Shown: positions 7,052 through 14,173 of the stretch, piece by piece | Layout of the letters: every line of letters starts with the position of its first letter | How positions within the stretch are numbered: the first letter of the stretch is position 1 | DNA from: Anaerolineales bacterium | GTDB lineage: Bacteria > Chloroflexota > Anaerolineae > Anaerolineales > Villigracilaceae | Assembly (NCBI GenBank): GCA_030583925.1 | Contig: CP129482.1 | Span: 3,822,001 to 3,886,000 of the forward strand | Direction of reading: 5' to 3' | DNA: 64,000 nt | Notes under the pieces: generated by a model | Told to the model about the DNA's origin: nothing | Database searches by the model: none | What the model saw: the letters and a program-made list of their open reading frames with translations, nothing else | Translations under genes and position numbers: made by a program

Positions 7052-7812
7052 GGCGCGAGGTCCGGGATGGGAGTCGATTCGATATTTTCGTTGTTGGCGA
7101 AACACAAAATCCCTTCGACAATTCCCGCCGCGACGCGGTCGGTCTGCTTGGTGAGGATCTCGCGATCCAAGTTGAGGAAACCGGTTTCGATGATGGCGGC
7201 GACGGTGCTGGGATCAATTTCGCGGAAGGCGTGATATTCGCGCATATCGGAGGTGATGCTCCCAGCGTGGAAGGCGAGGCTGGTGGTTTTTTGGTAACGG
7301 TCCACGAGGCAGGCGGTGAGCCGGTTGGCGCGGTTGAGGTCGTTGGTGTTGAGCGCCGCGGCGACTTTGAAGCCGGTCGCTTCGTCGTTGACGTATTCGC
7401 ACGAGTCGTTGTGGATGGAAACAATGGCAAGCGCGCGGTAACCGTTGAGGCGCGTATCGAACTCGTTCAACAGGTCAACGGTATAGCCCGCTTGCTTTAA
7501 CTGCTGTTCGACGAGGGCGGCGATCTTGAGATTGACGTCCGCTTCGGTGAGCGTGACGTTGCCGTTGCCGTCCACGCAGACCGCGCCGGAGTCGTTGCCC
7601 AAATGCCCGGCGACGATTCCAATGCGGACCTGGGGCTTCGTTGTCGTGGACGCGGAATCCTCCGCCTGAGGCGTGAGCAGGAGACTGAGGCGTTCGTAGA
7701 AGTTTCCGTTCGCCAATCCCTGCGAAGGCAGCGCGGTGAACAACGTCGCGAGCAGGATCGCAACGCCGATCGTGGTCTGCAATGCGCGCACCGGGCGCGG
7801 CTTAGAGTTCAT
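7048..7812 (-). CDS. N-acetylmuramoyl-L-alanine amidase (Amidase_3)
   Basis: A 254-residue secreted zinc amidase that cleaves the bond between N-acetylmuramic acid and the stem peptide. An N-terminal signal or anchor helix lies at residues 9-33. The catalytic domain begins VRIGIVAGHLGNDSGA, with the first zinc His in AGH, then the zinc Glu in TLTEADVNLKIA, the second His in VSIHNDSC, and the catalytic Glu in AAIIETGFLNLDRE. All four landmark residues of Amidase_3 are present. First gene of a three-gene wall operon with two L,D-transpeptidases, overlapping the second by 4 bp, which suggests coordinated cutting and 3-3 linking of peptidoglycan. The region upstream (7813-8075) is shared with a divergent flavin reductase. 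Confidence 0.9.
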   Translation of the reverse strand: MNSKPRPVRALQTTIGVAILLATLFTALPSQGLANGNFYERLSLLLTPQAEDSASTTTKPQVRIGIVAGHLGNDSGAVCVDGNGNVTLTEADVNLKIAALVEQQLKQAGYTVDLLNEFDTRLNGYRALAIVSIHNDSCEYVNDEATGFKVAAALNTNDLNRANRLTACLVDRYQKTTSLAFHAGSITSDMREYHAFREIDPSTVAAIIETGFLNLDREILTKQTDRVAAGIVEGILCFANNENIESTPIPDLAP

Positions 7813-7895
7813 ATTAAGGCAATGGTAACTGCTATGGATTTAACGTGCAAGGGAGGCAGAACAAATAACGCGGATTTCTGAAAGTTGGAATTTTT

Positions 7896-7980
7896 CAACG
7901 CGAAATACGCGAATGAGCGAATAATGCGAATAAAGCCATTAAAAAATTGTGTTATTCGTGGATTTGCGACATTCACGTTG
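7896..7980. repeat. Intergenic imperfect palindrome
   Basis: Left arm holds caacgcgaaatacgcgaat and gcgaataatgcgaataaa; right arm holds gttattcgtgg and gacattcacgttg, giving an imperfect hairpin with an AT-rich loop. Same style as the other phrase-repeat elements in the window. It sits between the amidase start and the flavin reductase promoter. Confidence 0.5.
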
Positions 7981-8026
7981 AAGGTCGTCCAACCTTAGCA
8001 AGGGATCGGCGCAACGAATTTTCACC

Positions 8027-8055
8027 TTGACTTGCCCCTTCCACGCCGTTATGAT
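8027..8055 (+). promoter_or_regulatory. Sigma-70 promoter of flavin reductase
   Basis: TTGACT (8027-8032), 17-bp spacer, TATGAT (8050-8055). The ATG at 8076 is about 14 bp after the predicted start of transcription, with ttggag as a ribosome site. Confidence 0.7.
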
Positions 8056-8075
8056 GAAATTGCCTTGGAGAAAAC

Positions 8076-8570
8076 ATGACCCTCGATTCAGAACAACTCC
8101 GCCGCGCCATGCGCGCGTGGACGACCGGCGTGACCGTTGTCACCGCCGTGCATAACGGTCAACGCTACGGCATGACCGTGAACTCGCTCGCCTCCGTTTC
8201 GTTGGAGCCGCCCATCATCTCATTGACGTTGAAACAATTGACTCACACGCACGAGCTCGTCGAACGCTCCGGCGAATTCTCGATGACGATTCTCGCCGAT
8301 TCGCAAAAGGACATTTCGGACCGGTTCGCCGGGAAGACTCCGGGCATCCAAGATCGATTCGACGGCGTGGAAACCGAAACGCTCGAACTCGCAGCGCCGC
8401 TGATCAAAGGCGGACTGGCGTATTTCAATTGCCGCGTGATCCACTCGCAGCAGTTCGGCGAGAATACGCTGTTCCTCGCGGAAGTGGTCGCGGCAAAGAA
8501 TGTGCAAGACGGCGATCCGTTGGTGTACCATAACCGCGTGTTTTGGAAGTTAACCCCGCCCTCGCTTTGA
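8076..8570 (+). CDS. Flavin reductase (RutF/HpaC-like)
   Basis: A 164-residue FMN-binding split-barrel protein of the flavin reductase-like family, which reduces FMN or FAD with NAD(P)H to feed a partner monooxygenase or acts as a small flavoprotein. Hallmarks are the N-terminal MRAWTTGVTVVTA, GMTVNSLASVSLEPPIISLTL that contacts the flavin, SGEFSMTILADSQ, and a late GDPLVYHNRVFWKL. Length is normal. No partner oxygenase is nearby. It has its own promoter and is followed after 50 bp, with a GC-rich hairpin (8584-8608) between, by an AMMECR1 gene. Confidence 0.88.
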   Translation: MTLDSEQLRRAMRAWTTGVTVVTAVHNGQRYGMTVNSLASVSLEPPIISLTLKQLTHTHELVERSGEFSMTILADSQKDISDRFAGKTPGIQDRFDGVETETLELAAPLIKGGLAYFNCRVIHSQQFGENTLFLAEVVAAKNVQDGDPLVYHNRVFWKLTPPSL

Positions 8571-8620
8571 CCCCCATCCCCAGCCCTTCCCCCTAAAATG
8601 GGGAAGGGAGCAAAGCGCTC

Positions 8621-9190
8621 ATGCAAGACAAACTCACTCTCGAAGAACAAAAAATCCTCCTGCGGTTGGCGCGGGAGGCGCTGACATTGCGCGTGAAAGG
8701 CGAAAAACTTCCGCGGCTGGAGTTATCGTCTTTGCCGCCGCGTTTACGCGAGGAGGGCGCGTCATTCGTCACGTTGACGATACGCGGCGAACTGCGCGGA
8801 TGCATCGGCGCGTTGGAGGCGTATCAGCCGCTCGCGCAAGACGTGCGCGAACACGCCATTGCCGCGGCGCTGGAGGATCCGCGCTTTCCTCCCGTGCAGG
8901 AACGCGAACTAGGGGCGATCCAGCTCGAAGTCTCGCGGTTGACGCGCCCGATCCCGCTCAAATACAAAGATGCGGACGATTTGTTGTCCAAATTGAAGCC
9001 GCGCGTGGACGGAGTCATTTTGCGCGATGGATTGCGCCGCGCCACATTCCTGCCGCAGGTGTGGGAGACACTCCCAAACCCGGTGGATTTCCTGAATCAT
9101 CTTTGCCAAAAGATGGGTTTGAACGCAGACGCCTGGCGGACAAAACACCTCGAAGCGCTGACGTATCAAGTAGAAGAATTTCACGAGTGA
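8621..9190 (+). CDS. AMMECR1 domain protein
   Basis: A 189-residue protein of the AMMECR1 family, conserved from archaea and bacteria to humans. The six-residue signature LRGCIG is present at about residues 58-63, preceded by ASFVTLTIRGE and followed by ALEAYQPLAQDVREHAIAAA and DPRFPPV. Later conserved parts include IQLEVSRLT, DGVILRDGLRRATFLPQVWE and KAD-type end LTYQVEEFHE. In bacteria and archaea the domain is often fused to or next to MEMO1 and radical SAM genes; neither is adjacent here. The molecular function is not established. Standalone length matches the family. Confidence 0.9.
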   Translation: MQDKLTLEEQKILLRLAREALTLRVKGEKLPRLELSSLPPRLREEGASFVTLTIRGELRGCIGALEAYQPLAQDVREHAIAAALEDPRFPPVQERELGAIQLEVSRLTRPIPLKYKDADDLLSKLKPRVDGVILRDGLRRATFLPQVWETLPNPVDFLNHLCQKMGLNADAWRTKHLEALTYQVEEFHE

Positions 9191-9210
9191 TGATTAGGAT
9201 GACCTTCCTT

Positions 9211-9273
9211 AGCCACGGAGATCACAGAGTCCACTGAGAAAAAACTCAAAATCTCTGTGTTCTCTGTGACGGA
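9211..9273. repeat. Intergenic imperfect palindrome (ACAGAG/CTCTGT type)
   Basis: Left arm agccacggagatcacagag, centre A-rich, right arm atctctgtgttctctgtga. It lies between the AMMECR1 gene and the TPR gene. The same wording occurs at 33299-33364. Confidence 0.6.
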
Positions 9274-9294
9274 TTGGTAGGGTAAAATCGGCGC

Positions 9295-11103
9295 ATGGCG
9301 AACGACGAAGTTTTTCAGGAAGCAGTAGAAGCCCTGCGAGAGGGAAACAAAACCAAAGCCCGTGATCTGCTCACGGGCTTGATAAAGACCGACCAAAACA
9401 ACGCGACCTATTGGGTGTGGATGAGCGCGACAGTAGATTCGACCAAAGAACGGATCTACTGCCTGCAAACCGCGTTCAAACTCGACCCCGAAAACGCCAC
9501 CGCCAAACGCGGCTTGATCCTGCTTGGCGCGCTGCCGCCGGATGAAACCGTCCAGCCGTTTTCGTTGAACCGCCCGCGTGCATGGGAAGAGAAACTTTTA
9601 CTCGCGCACGAAAAACCCAAGCCCAAAGGATGGGCGGCGGTGCGCGCCAACCCGGTCTTCCGCCTCGGCGGGATCGCCGCGCTCATTGCGGTGTTGATCG
9701 GCGGCGTCTACTTCGGATTTATCGTTCCTGCGACTCAACAAACGCGTCCACCCACAAGGACGCCTGGTCCCTCCCCTACGTGGACGTACACGCCCACCTT
9801 CGTCAACGCGACCGGCATCCCCGTCACGCAGGCTCCGTTTTCCGAACTGCTCGACGCGCCGTTGACTCCCACCGCGTTCTACGTGAACACGCCGCGCTCG
9901 CCGATCAGCGGCGATGTTCAGCGACGTTTCATGGAAGAGTTCAAGGCTGGCAATTGGGACGAGGCGATCACGTTGATGCAAGAGGTGGCGCGCCTCGAAC
10001 CCGACTTGGCAGACCCATATTATTACATCGGCGAGGCGTATCGCTTCAAAGGCGACCCCGCCAGCGCGATAGACGCCTACAACGGCGCGCTTCAAAAAGA
10101 CCCGGAGTTTGGCGCGGCGTACGTGGGTTTGGCGCGGGCGCGCATCCAGATTGACCCGGGCGCGAACGTGCTTCCCTTGTTGGATGAAGCGGTTCGCTTC
10201 GATCCGAACTTCGGCGAGGCGTATCTCGAACGCGCGAAAGTCAAATTGAGGGATAACGACATCCAAGGCGCGGTGCGCGACCTCGGCAACGCGGACCGTC
10301 TCCTGCCGAACTCGCCGCTTGTCTTTTATACGTTGGCGCAAGCCCGTCAAAAGGAAGGCGAATTCGAACTCGCGCTGGAAGCCGCCGAACGCGCCAACCA
10401 ATTGGACAAATCCTATCTGCCCGACTATCTCCTACTAGGACAACTCTACGTAGAGACCGGCGAAAACGCCAACGCCGGCGAGGCGCTCGATATTTATCTG
10501 AAATACAACGAAGGCGATGCCGAAGCGTTCCTGTTGTATGGCAAGACGCAATTCAATAACGGGGAATATGAGGAAGCCATCCGCAGTATGAATCAGGTCA
10601 TTTCGATAGATAATGACCGGCGCGAGGCGTATTTGTATCGTTTCTACTCGAATGTGGAGTTGGGCGACGGCGACGGGGCGGATGAGGATATTGACCGCCT
10701 GCTTGTATATTATCCCAACCTGTTCGAGTTCAACATCGCATTGATCCGCGCACATTTGATCCAAAAGCGCGATGGAAGCGCGTTGCAAATTTTAGAAAAG
10801 GTGGTCGCGCTCGCGGAAACGGACGAGCAAAAAGCCGTCGCGTACTTCTGGGGCGGAGTCGTCCATGAGCAACGCGATGAACTCGATAAAGCCGCCGACT
10901 ACTGGCAATTGTTGTTGGATTTGCCCAAAGACGCGACCACTGCCGAACAACGCAAAGTCGCGACCGAGCATCTGCTCGACATCCGCACACCGACGGTTGC
11001 GCCCACTCCCACACGGACACGCACTCCAGCCGCGACCAAACCGGTCACAGTGACTGTGACCAAAACACCGACGCGCACGCCAACGCCGAGCCCGACGCCA
11101 TGA
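9295..11103 (+). CDS. Membrane-anchored TPR-repeat protein
   Basis: A 602-residue protein. Residues 1-80 form a TPR-like helical part inside the cell (AVEALREGNKTKARDLLTGLI). A membrane helix lies at about 125-147 (GGIAALIAVLIGGVYFGFIV), followed by a Thr/Pro stalk. Outside, residues 205-570 carry about nine TPR motifs, for example DEAITLMQEVARLEPDLADP, DPASAIDAYNGALQKDP and GEYEEAIRSMNQVISID. The protein ends in a Thr/Pro-rich tail. It probably acts as an outer protein-protein scaffold. A TAAAAT box ends 6 bp before the ATG and no ribosome site is seen, so the mRNA may be leaderless. A strong terminator follows directly. No enzymatic domain is visible. Confidence 0.8.
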   Translation: MANDEVFQEAVEALREGNKTKARDLLTGLIKTDQNNATYWVWMSATVDSTKERIYCLQTAFKLDPENATAKRGLILLGALPPDETVQPFSLNRPRAWEEKLLLAHEKPKPKGWAAVRANPVFRLGGIAALIAVLIGGVYFGFIVPATQQTRPPTRTPGPSPTWTYTPTFVNATGIPVTQAPFSELLDAPLTPTAFYVNTPRSPISGDVQRRFMEEFKAGNWDEAITLMQEVARLEPDLADPYYYIGEAYRFKGDPASAIDAYNGALQKDPEFGAAYVGLARARIQIDPGANVLPLLDEAVRFDPNFGEAYLERAKVKLRDNDIQGAVRDLGNADRLLPNSPLVFYTLAQARQKEGEFELALEAAERANQLDKSYLPDYLLLGQLYVETGENANAGEALDIYLKYNEGDAEAFLLYGKTQFNNGEYEEAIRSMNQVISIDNDRREAYLYRFYSNVELGDGDGADEDIDRLLVYYPNLFEFNIALIRAHLIQKRDGSALQILEKVVALAETDEQKAVAYFWGGVVHEQRDELDKAADYWQLLLDLPKDATTAEQRKVATEHLLDIRTPTVAPTPTRTRTPAATKPVTVTVTKTPTRTPTPSPTP

Positions 11104-11135
11104 AAAAAGCCGACTGAGAATCAGTCGGCTTTTTT
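11103..11135. terminator. Bidirectional intrinsic terminator
   Basis: A perfect 10-bp stem agccgactga / tcagtcggct with a 3-base loop, flanked by A-run on the left and T-run on the right, starts at the TPR gene stop. It can end the TPR transcript and the MNT/HEPN transcript coming from the other side. Confidence 0.92.
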
Positions 11136-11161
11136 CGTTTCAAGTTGGATAAAATCAGATT

Positions 11162-11553
11162 TTACTTGATGACTTTTTCCGCCCAAAAAACCACGCCAGC
11201 CGCAAGTTTCAATACGTCGCGATATTCGCTTCTGGTGATCTCTTCCACAACGCTCGGGTAACGCGATTGTACGGCATACTGAGTCAGAACATCAGCATCT
11301 CGCACCTGTTTTGGGATTTCAACCCCACCGCTCTCAAGCATGTCCATCAAATGCACAGTGAATGAATTTTTGGAAAATCTATCCCTTTCGAGAGACAGAC
11401 GGCTTTCAACGCTTTCTCGACAGCTTGTTGGGCGTTGAAACACAGGTCTTCATATAACACGCCCTTCATTCGTCCGCCCTTTTCCGCAAGCGTCAGATTA
11501 GCCTTCGCTCGCCGCAGCCACGCGCGCGGATCGGTCGGGTCGTTATGCTTCAT
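11162..11553 (-). pseudogene. HEPN domain toxin, frameshifted
   Basis: Two overlapping minus-strand frames together give one HEPN protein of about 130 residues. The first (11553 to 11347) reads WLRRAKANLTLAEKGGR then CFNAQQAVEKALKAV and GIDFPKIHSL before going out of frame. The second resumes with HLMDMLESGGVEIPKQVRD and runs to FWAEKVIK at 11162. The junction at about 11352-11358 reads ctgtgcatttg, where one extra G would restore a continuous frame. HEPN proteins paired with MNT nucleotidyltransferases are RNase toxins. The conserved R-x4-6-H motif is not obvious in the recovered part. It overlaps the MNT gene by 11 bp. The break may be a real inactivation or an assembly error. Confidence 0.75.
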
Positions 11554-11872
11554 AGACCACGCGCCCTTCTTGCAGGGCGGTTTTCAGAATCGTGCCTGCG
11601 CGCTTCCCATATTTTTTCAGGTCGTTTTCAGTCGCAACCACAATGTCTACAGCAACCCCGCTTCCGCGCAGGTTGCGATAGATCGTTTGCGCGGCGTTCC
11701 TGCGATGGGCGCGCCCGCTCATGACAACCAACAGATCGAAATCGCTGTTCCGGTTCATGCGACCGCGAGCGGCGGAACCAAACAACAACACGCGTTGCGG
11801 TTTGACGCTATCCACAATTCGGCGCGTTACTTCTTTCAAAAGCTTTTGATTTGGAAGCGTTGTACTCTTCAT
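11543..11872 (-). CDS. MNT-domain nucleotidyltransferase antitoxin
   Basis: A 109-residue minimal nucleotidyltransferase. The active-site signature reads VLLFGSAARGRMNRNSDFDLLVV, that is GSxARG followed by DxDLLV with the two metal-binding aspartates, and a third acidic residue in VAVDIVVA. In HEPN/MNT (type VII) modules the MNT protein inactivates the HEPN RNase by adding AMP to it. The gene precedes and overlaps the HEPN gene by 11 bp. A TATAAT box at about 11889 in the gap to the DUF971 gene may be its promoter. The antitoxin frame is intact whereas the HEPN frame is broken, which is the expected survivable order of decay. Confidence 0.88.
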   Translation of the reverse strand: MKSTTLPNQKLLKEVTRRIVDSVKPQRVLLFGSAARGRMNRNSDFDLLVVMSGRAHRRNAAQTIYRNLRGSGVAVDIVVATENDLKKYGKRAGTILKTALQEGRVVYEA

Positions 11873-11894
11873 GCGAATCTGCCTGCATTATACG

Positions 11895-12257
11895 TCAAAC
11901 CTTCCCAAACCTCTTCCGATCTTCCTCGCAGGGACAAAGCGCGCGCAGGTAATGCCAGTTGTAAATCCCATAATCGTGACCATCCTCCCAAACAAGCGTT
12001 AGCGCGTAGGAGCCAGTGGCGACCACGTTCACCAACCGCGTGGACGGCGACTCAGCCATTTTCAAGGTGAACACCTCCGGGCTGGGTTCGGGACTCATGT
12101 TCTGGTGTCCGCCGCGACACGAAGCGCACGGACACGCCGCGCGCAACAGGTCGAACGGATAGACGCTGGTGTGACCGTCGTCCCATGTGATGGTCAGTTC
12201 TCGTTTGGATTTGTTGGCAGTGATGCCAGTGGGTTTTTCGTTCACAAGTAACTCCAT
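11895..12257 (-). CDS. DUF971 domain protein
   Basis: A 120-residue protein matching the DUF971 / gamma-butyrobetaine hydroxylase N-terminal-like domain. Landmarks are ITWDDGHTSVYPFDLLR, CPCASCRG with cysteines that could hold a metal, VNVVATGSYALTLVWEDGH and the end GIYNWHYLRALCPCEE. In eukaryotic hydroxylases this domain holds zinc; in bacteria the standalone form often sits with iron-sulfur assembly genes, but no such genes are next to it here. The function is not established. Confidence 0.88.
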   Translation of the reverse strand: MELLVNEKPTGITANKSKRELTITWDDGHTSVYPFDLLRAACPCASCRGGHQNMSPEPSPEVFTLKMAESPSTRLVNVVATGSYALTLVWEDGHDYGIYNWHYLRALCPCEEDRKRFGKV

Positions 12258-12273
12258 GATTAACTGCGTTATT

Positions 12274-12358
12274 GAACCGCTAAGCCCGCAAAGAGCGCGA
12301 AGATTCTTTCATCTTTCTTCTTTCATTTTTCTCTGCGAACTTCGCGTCCTTCGCGGTG
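12274..12358. repeat. Intergenic imperfect palindrome (CGCAAAG/CTTCGCG type)
   Basis: Left arm gaaccgctaagcccgcaaag and gcgcgaagatt; right arm ctctgcgaacttcgcg and ccttcgcggtg; T/C-rich centre with three copies of a tttctt word. Matches in wording 20528-20591 and 47694-47768. Confidence 0.6.
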
Positions 12359-12364
12359 AATCTT

Positions 12365-12835
12365 TTACGGCGAAGGGATATAACTCAAAAAGTCTGCCGC
12401 CGCCCAGCCCGCGCGCGTTTCGTCGTATGGCGCGACGAGGTACCACCACACGTACCCGTCCAACGCGACGGGACCGTCGCGCACAATGAAGACCTCCGAA
12501 TCGAAGCCGAGAAAATCGGGGTTGCCTGCCAAGCCAGGCTCTGAGCGGATTCTTAATCCCTCGCCATCCGTGCCAGTGATCTGCACGTAATTGCCGATGG
12601 CGATTCCCGTCAGCACGGGAGTCGGCGCGAAGGGGTCAATGGTCGCGGTGGGCGGCGCGCTGGAGGTGGCGGTCGAGGCGGGGATCACGGTCAAATTGGC
12701 TGGGGCAAACCCCACGTCCGCGGGTCGAAGCGGAGGGGTGAATCCGATGGAAAGGGCGGTGATGAGTAGCAACAGTCCCGCGAACGCGAGCGCGCCGAGA
12801 ATCACCCATTTATTGAAAAGTTGTTTGAGGGTCAT
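12365..12835 (-). CDS. Membrane-anchored SH3-like domain protein
   Basis: A 156-residue protein with an N-terminal membrane helix (residues 10-30, WVILGALAFAGLLLLITAL), a Thr/Ala-rich linker and a C-terminal bacterial SH3-type domain (GNYVQITGTDGEGLRIRSEP, then VFIVRDGPVALDGYVWWYLV and GWAAADFLSY). The GLRIRSEP and GWAAADFL strings are typical of SH3b domains that bind cell-wall peptides or other envelope ligands. It overlaps the upstream lipid-kinase gene by 4 bp, so the two are co-translated. No catalytic domain is present. Confidence 0.8.
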   Translation of the reverse strand: MTLKQLFNKWVILGALAFAGLLLLITALSIGFTPPLRPADVGFAPANLTVIPASTATSSAPPTATIDPFAPTPVLTGIAIGNYVQITGTDGEGLRIRSEPGLAGNPDFLGFDSEVFIVRDGPVALDGYVWWYLVAPYDETRAGWAAADFLSYIPSP

Positions 12836-13770
12836 GATGGTTTCAACAATCCCATGCCGCGCGGCGGCATCAACATTTTGAGCGCGCCCGATTTCACTTT
12901 GATTAGCGCCGTTTGCGCCGGGCCGCGCGGCTCGCCGTCGGTCTGAATCAAAAACGGCGAATCGGCTTCAACGCGCAACGACTTGAACGTGATCTTGCGC
13001 GCCGCGTCGGAGGTGATATGTTTGCCTGTCATCATGTCGTACGCGTGGCGCAACGCGTCGCCGAGATGACTGCCGCTGAAAAGCCACATATCGAGCAAGC
13101 CATCGTTGAGATACGCGTCGGGCGAAAGTTTCGACAAGCCGCCGAGATAATGGCGGATGTTCGTGGCGACTGCGACGATGTATTGCCCTTGCACTTCAAC
13201 GTCGTCTGCCCACAACCGCAAATTCACGCCGCGCCATTGTGCGGCTTGCATCAACGTCTGCGCGGTGAATTCGGGAAAGGCAAAAAATTTTTCAAAGCGG
13301 ATGCGCGGCTCGATGGCATGAATGGTCAGCGCGTCCAAGCCGATGCCCGCCCACATCATAAACGACACGTCGTTGCACACGCCCACGTCAATCGCATGGC
13401 ACGGCGCGTTCGCCAACAGCGACGCGTTGCGTTTCAACGTCCACGGGTTCGCCCACGTGAACGCGCGCAAACCGAGTTCGATGCTCCACACGTTCGCCGT
13501 GCCAGCAGGCAGGACTCCCAACGCGGTGTCGGAATCGATCAAGCCGTTGACGACGTTACCGATGGTGCCATCGCCGCCGACGGCGAAGACCGCTTCTTTT
13601 TTCTCGACGGATGCCTGCCTCGCCAATTGGACGGTGTGTTCGCCGCTTTTAGTTTCTTCCGCGTCCGCTTTCCACCCATTTGACTCAAGCGTCTTCACAA
13701 CAGATTGGATAAAAGGTTTGACGGAGAATCGTCCCGCCGCTGGGTTGTAGATGATGACCGCACTGCGCAT
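12832..13770 (-). CDS. Diacylglycerol kinase family lipid kinase
   Basis: A 312-residue protein of the DAGK catalytic family (YegS/BmrU/DgkB-like), which phosphorylates a lipid alcohol such as diacylglycerol or a sphingoid base with ATP. The nucleotide motif GGDGTIGNVVNGL lies at about residues 62-74 and the following GVLPAGTANVWS matches the family G-T-x-N motif. The C-terminal beta-sandwich (YLNDGLLDMWLF, KITFKSLRVEADSPFLIQTDGE) is complete. Start 13770 is chosen over an upstream ATG because MRSAVIIYNPAAG is the usual family start. A TATAAT ends 7 bp before this ATG with no ribosome site, consistent with a leaderless message. Followed with a 4-bp overlap by the SH3 protein. Confidence 0.88.
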   Translation of the reverse strand: MRSAVIIYNPAAGRFSVKPFIQSVVKTLESNGWKADAEETKSGEHTVQLARQASVEKKEAVFAVGGDGTIGNVVNGLIDSDTALGVLPAGTANVWSIELGLRAFTWANPWTLKRNASLLANAPCHAIDVGVCNDVSFMMWAGIGLDALTIHAIEPRIRFEKFFAFPEFTAQTLMQAAQWRGVNLRLWADDVEVQGQYIVAVATNIRHYLGGLSKLSPDAYLNDGLLDMWLFSGSHLGDALRHAYDMMTGKHITSDAARKITFKSLRVEADSPFLIQTDGEPRGPAQTALIKVKSGALKMLMPPRGMGLLKPS

Positions 13771-13827
13771 GGATGGGATTATACCCAGCGAGCGGGGAAA
13801 CAGGTACACAGGTAGACAGGCGTCTAC

Positions 13828-13920
13828 TTATTTACTTCTCCCCATCAACACCCCTGCGCCGCACGCGCTGACAATGAGCACGATCGCGAGCGCTTGAGTG
13901 AGGAATGATAAACGTTTCAT
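13828..13920 (-). CDS. Possible 30-residue membrane peptide
   Basis: A short frame reading MKRLSFLTQALAIVLIVSAC then GAGVLMGRSK. It is a basic start, one hydrophobic segment and a Cys-Gly that looks like a lipobox (IVSAC). It could be a tiny lipoprotein or single-span peptide. The upstream aggt is only a weak ribosome site. It lies just before the lipid kinase gene on the same strand. Evidence is limited to the start, the hydrophobic pattern and the stop; it could be chance. Confidence 0.35.
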   Translation of the reverse strand: MKRLSFLTQALAIVLIVSACGAGVLMGRSK

Positions 13921-13943
13921 GTTGACCTGAATTATACAGGTAG

Positions 13944-14057
13944 ACCCCCTCCCTGCCCTCCCCCAAATACGACGAGCTAAACTTTGTATGCGGATTCAAA
14001 GTATCTATCGTCGGATTTGGGGGAGGTGTCACGCCAACGGCGGGACGGAGGGGGTAA
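13944..14057. repeat. Large imperfect palindrome upstream of KAP gene
   Basis: Left side accccctccctgcc, tcccccaaatacgacga and actttg; right side caaagt, tcgtcggatttggggga and gacggagggggta in inverse order. Together they could fold a long stem. The element fills the 403-bp gap between the lipid kinase and the KAP gene, together with the small frame at 13828-13920. Nothing else is visible there. Confidence 0.6.
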
Positions 14058-14173
14058 AATACCACCACAGGAGGAACTCTCCATGCCCAACCCTGACTCG
14101 AAGAAGTACCGCGCTACAATTAAGGGGCTACACCTGTTCCCGATCAACTTTCGATCACGATCCAGGAAGAACT

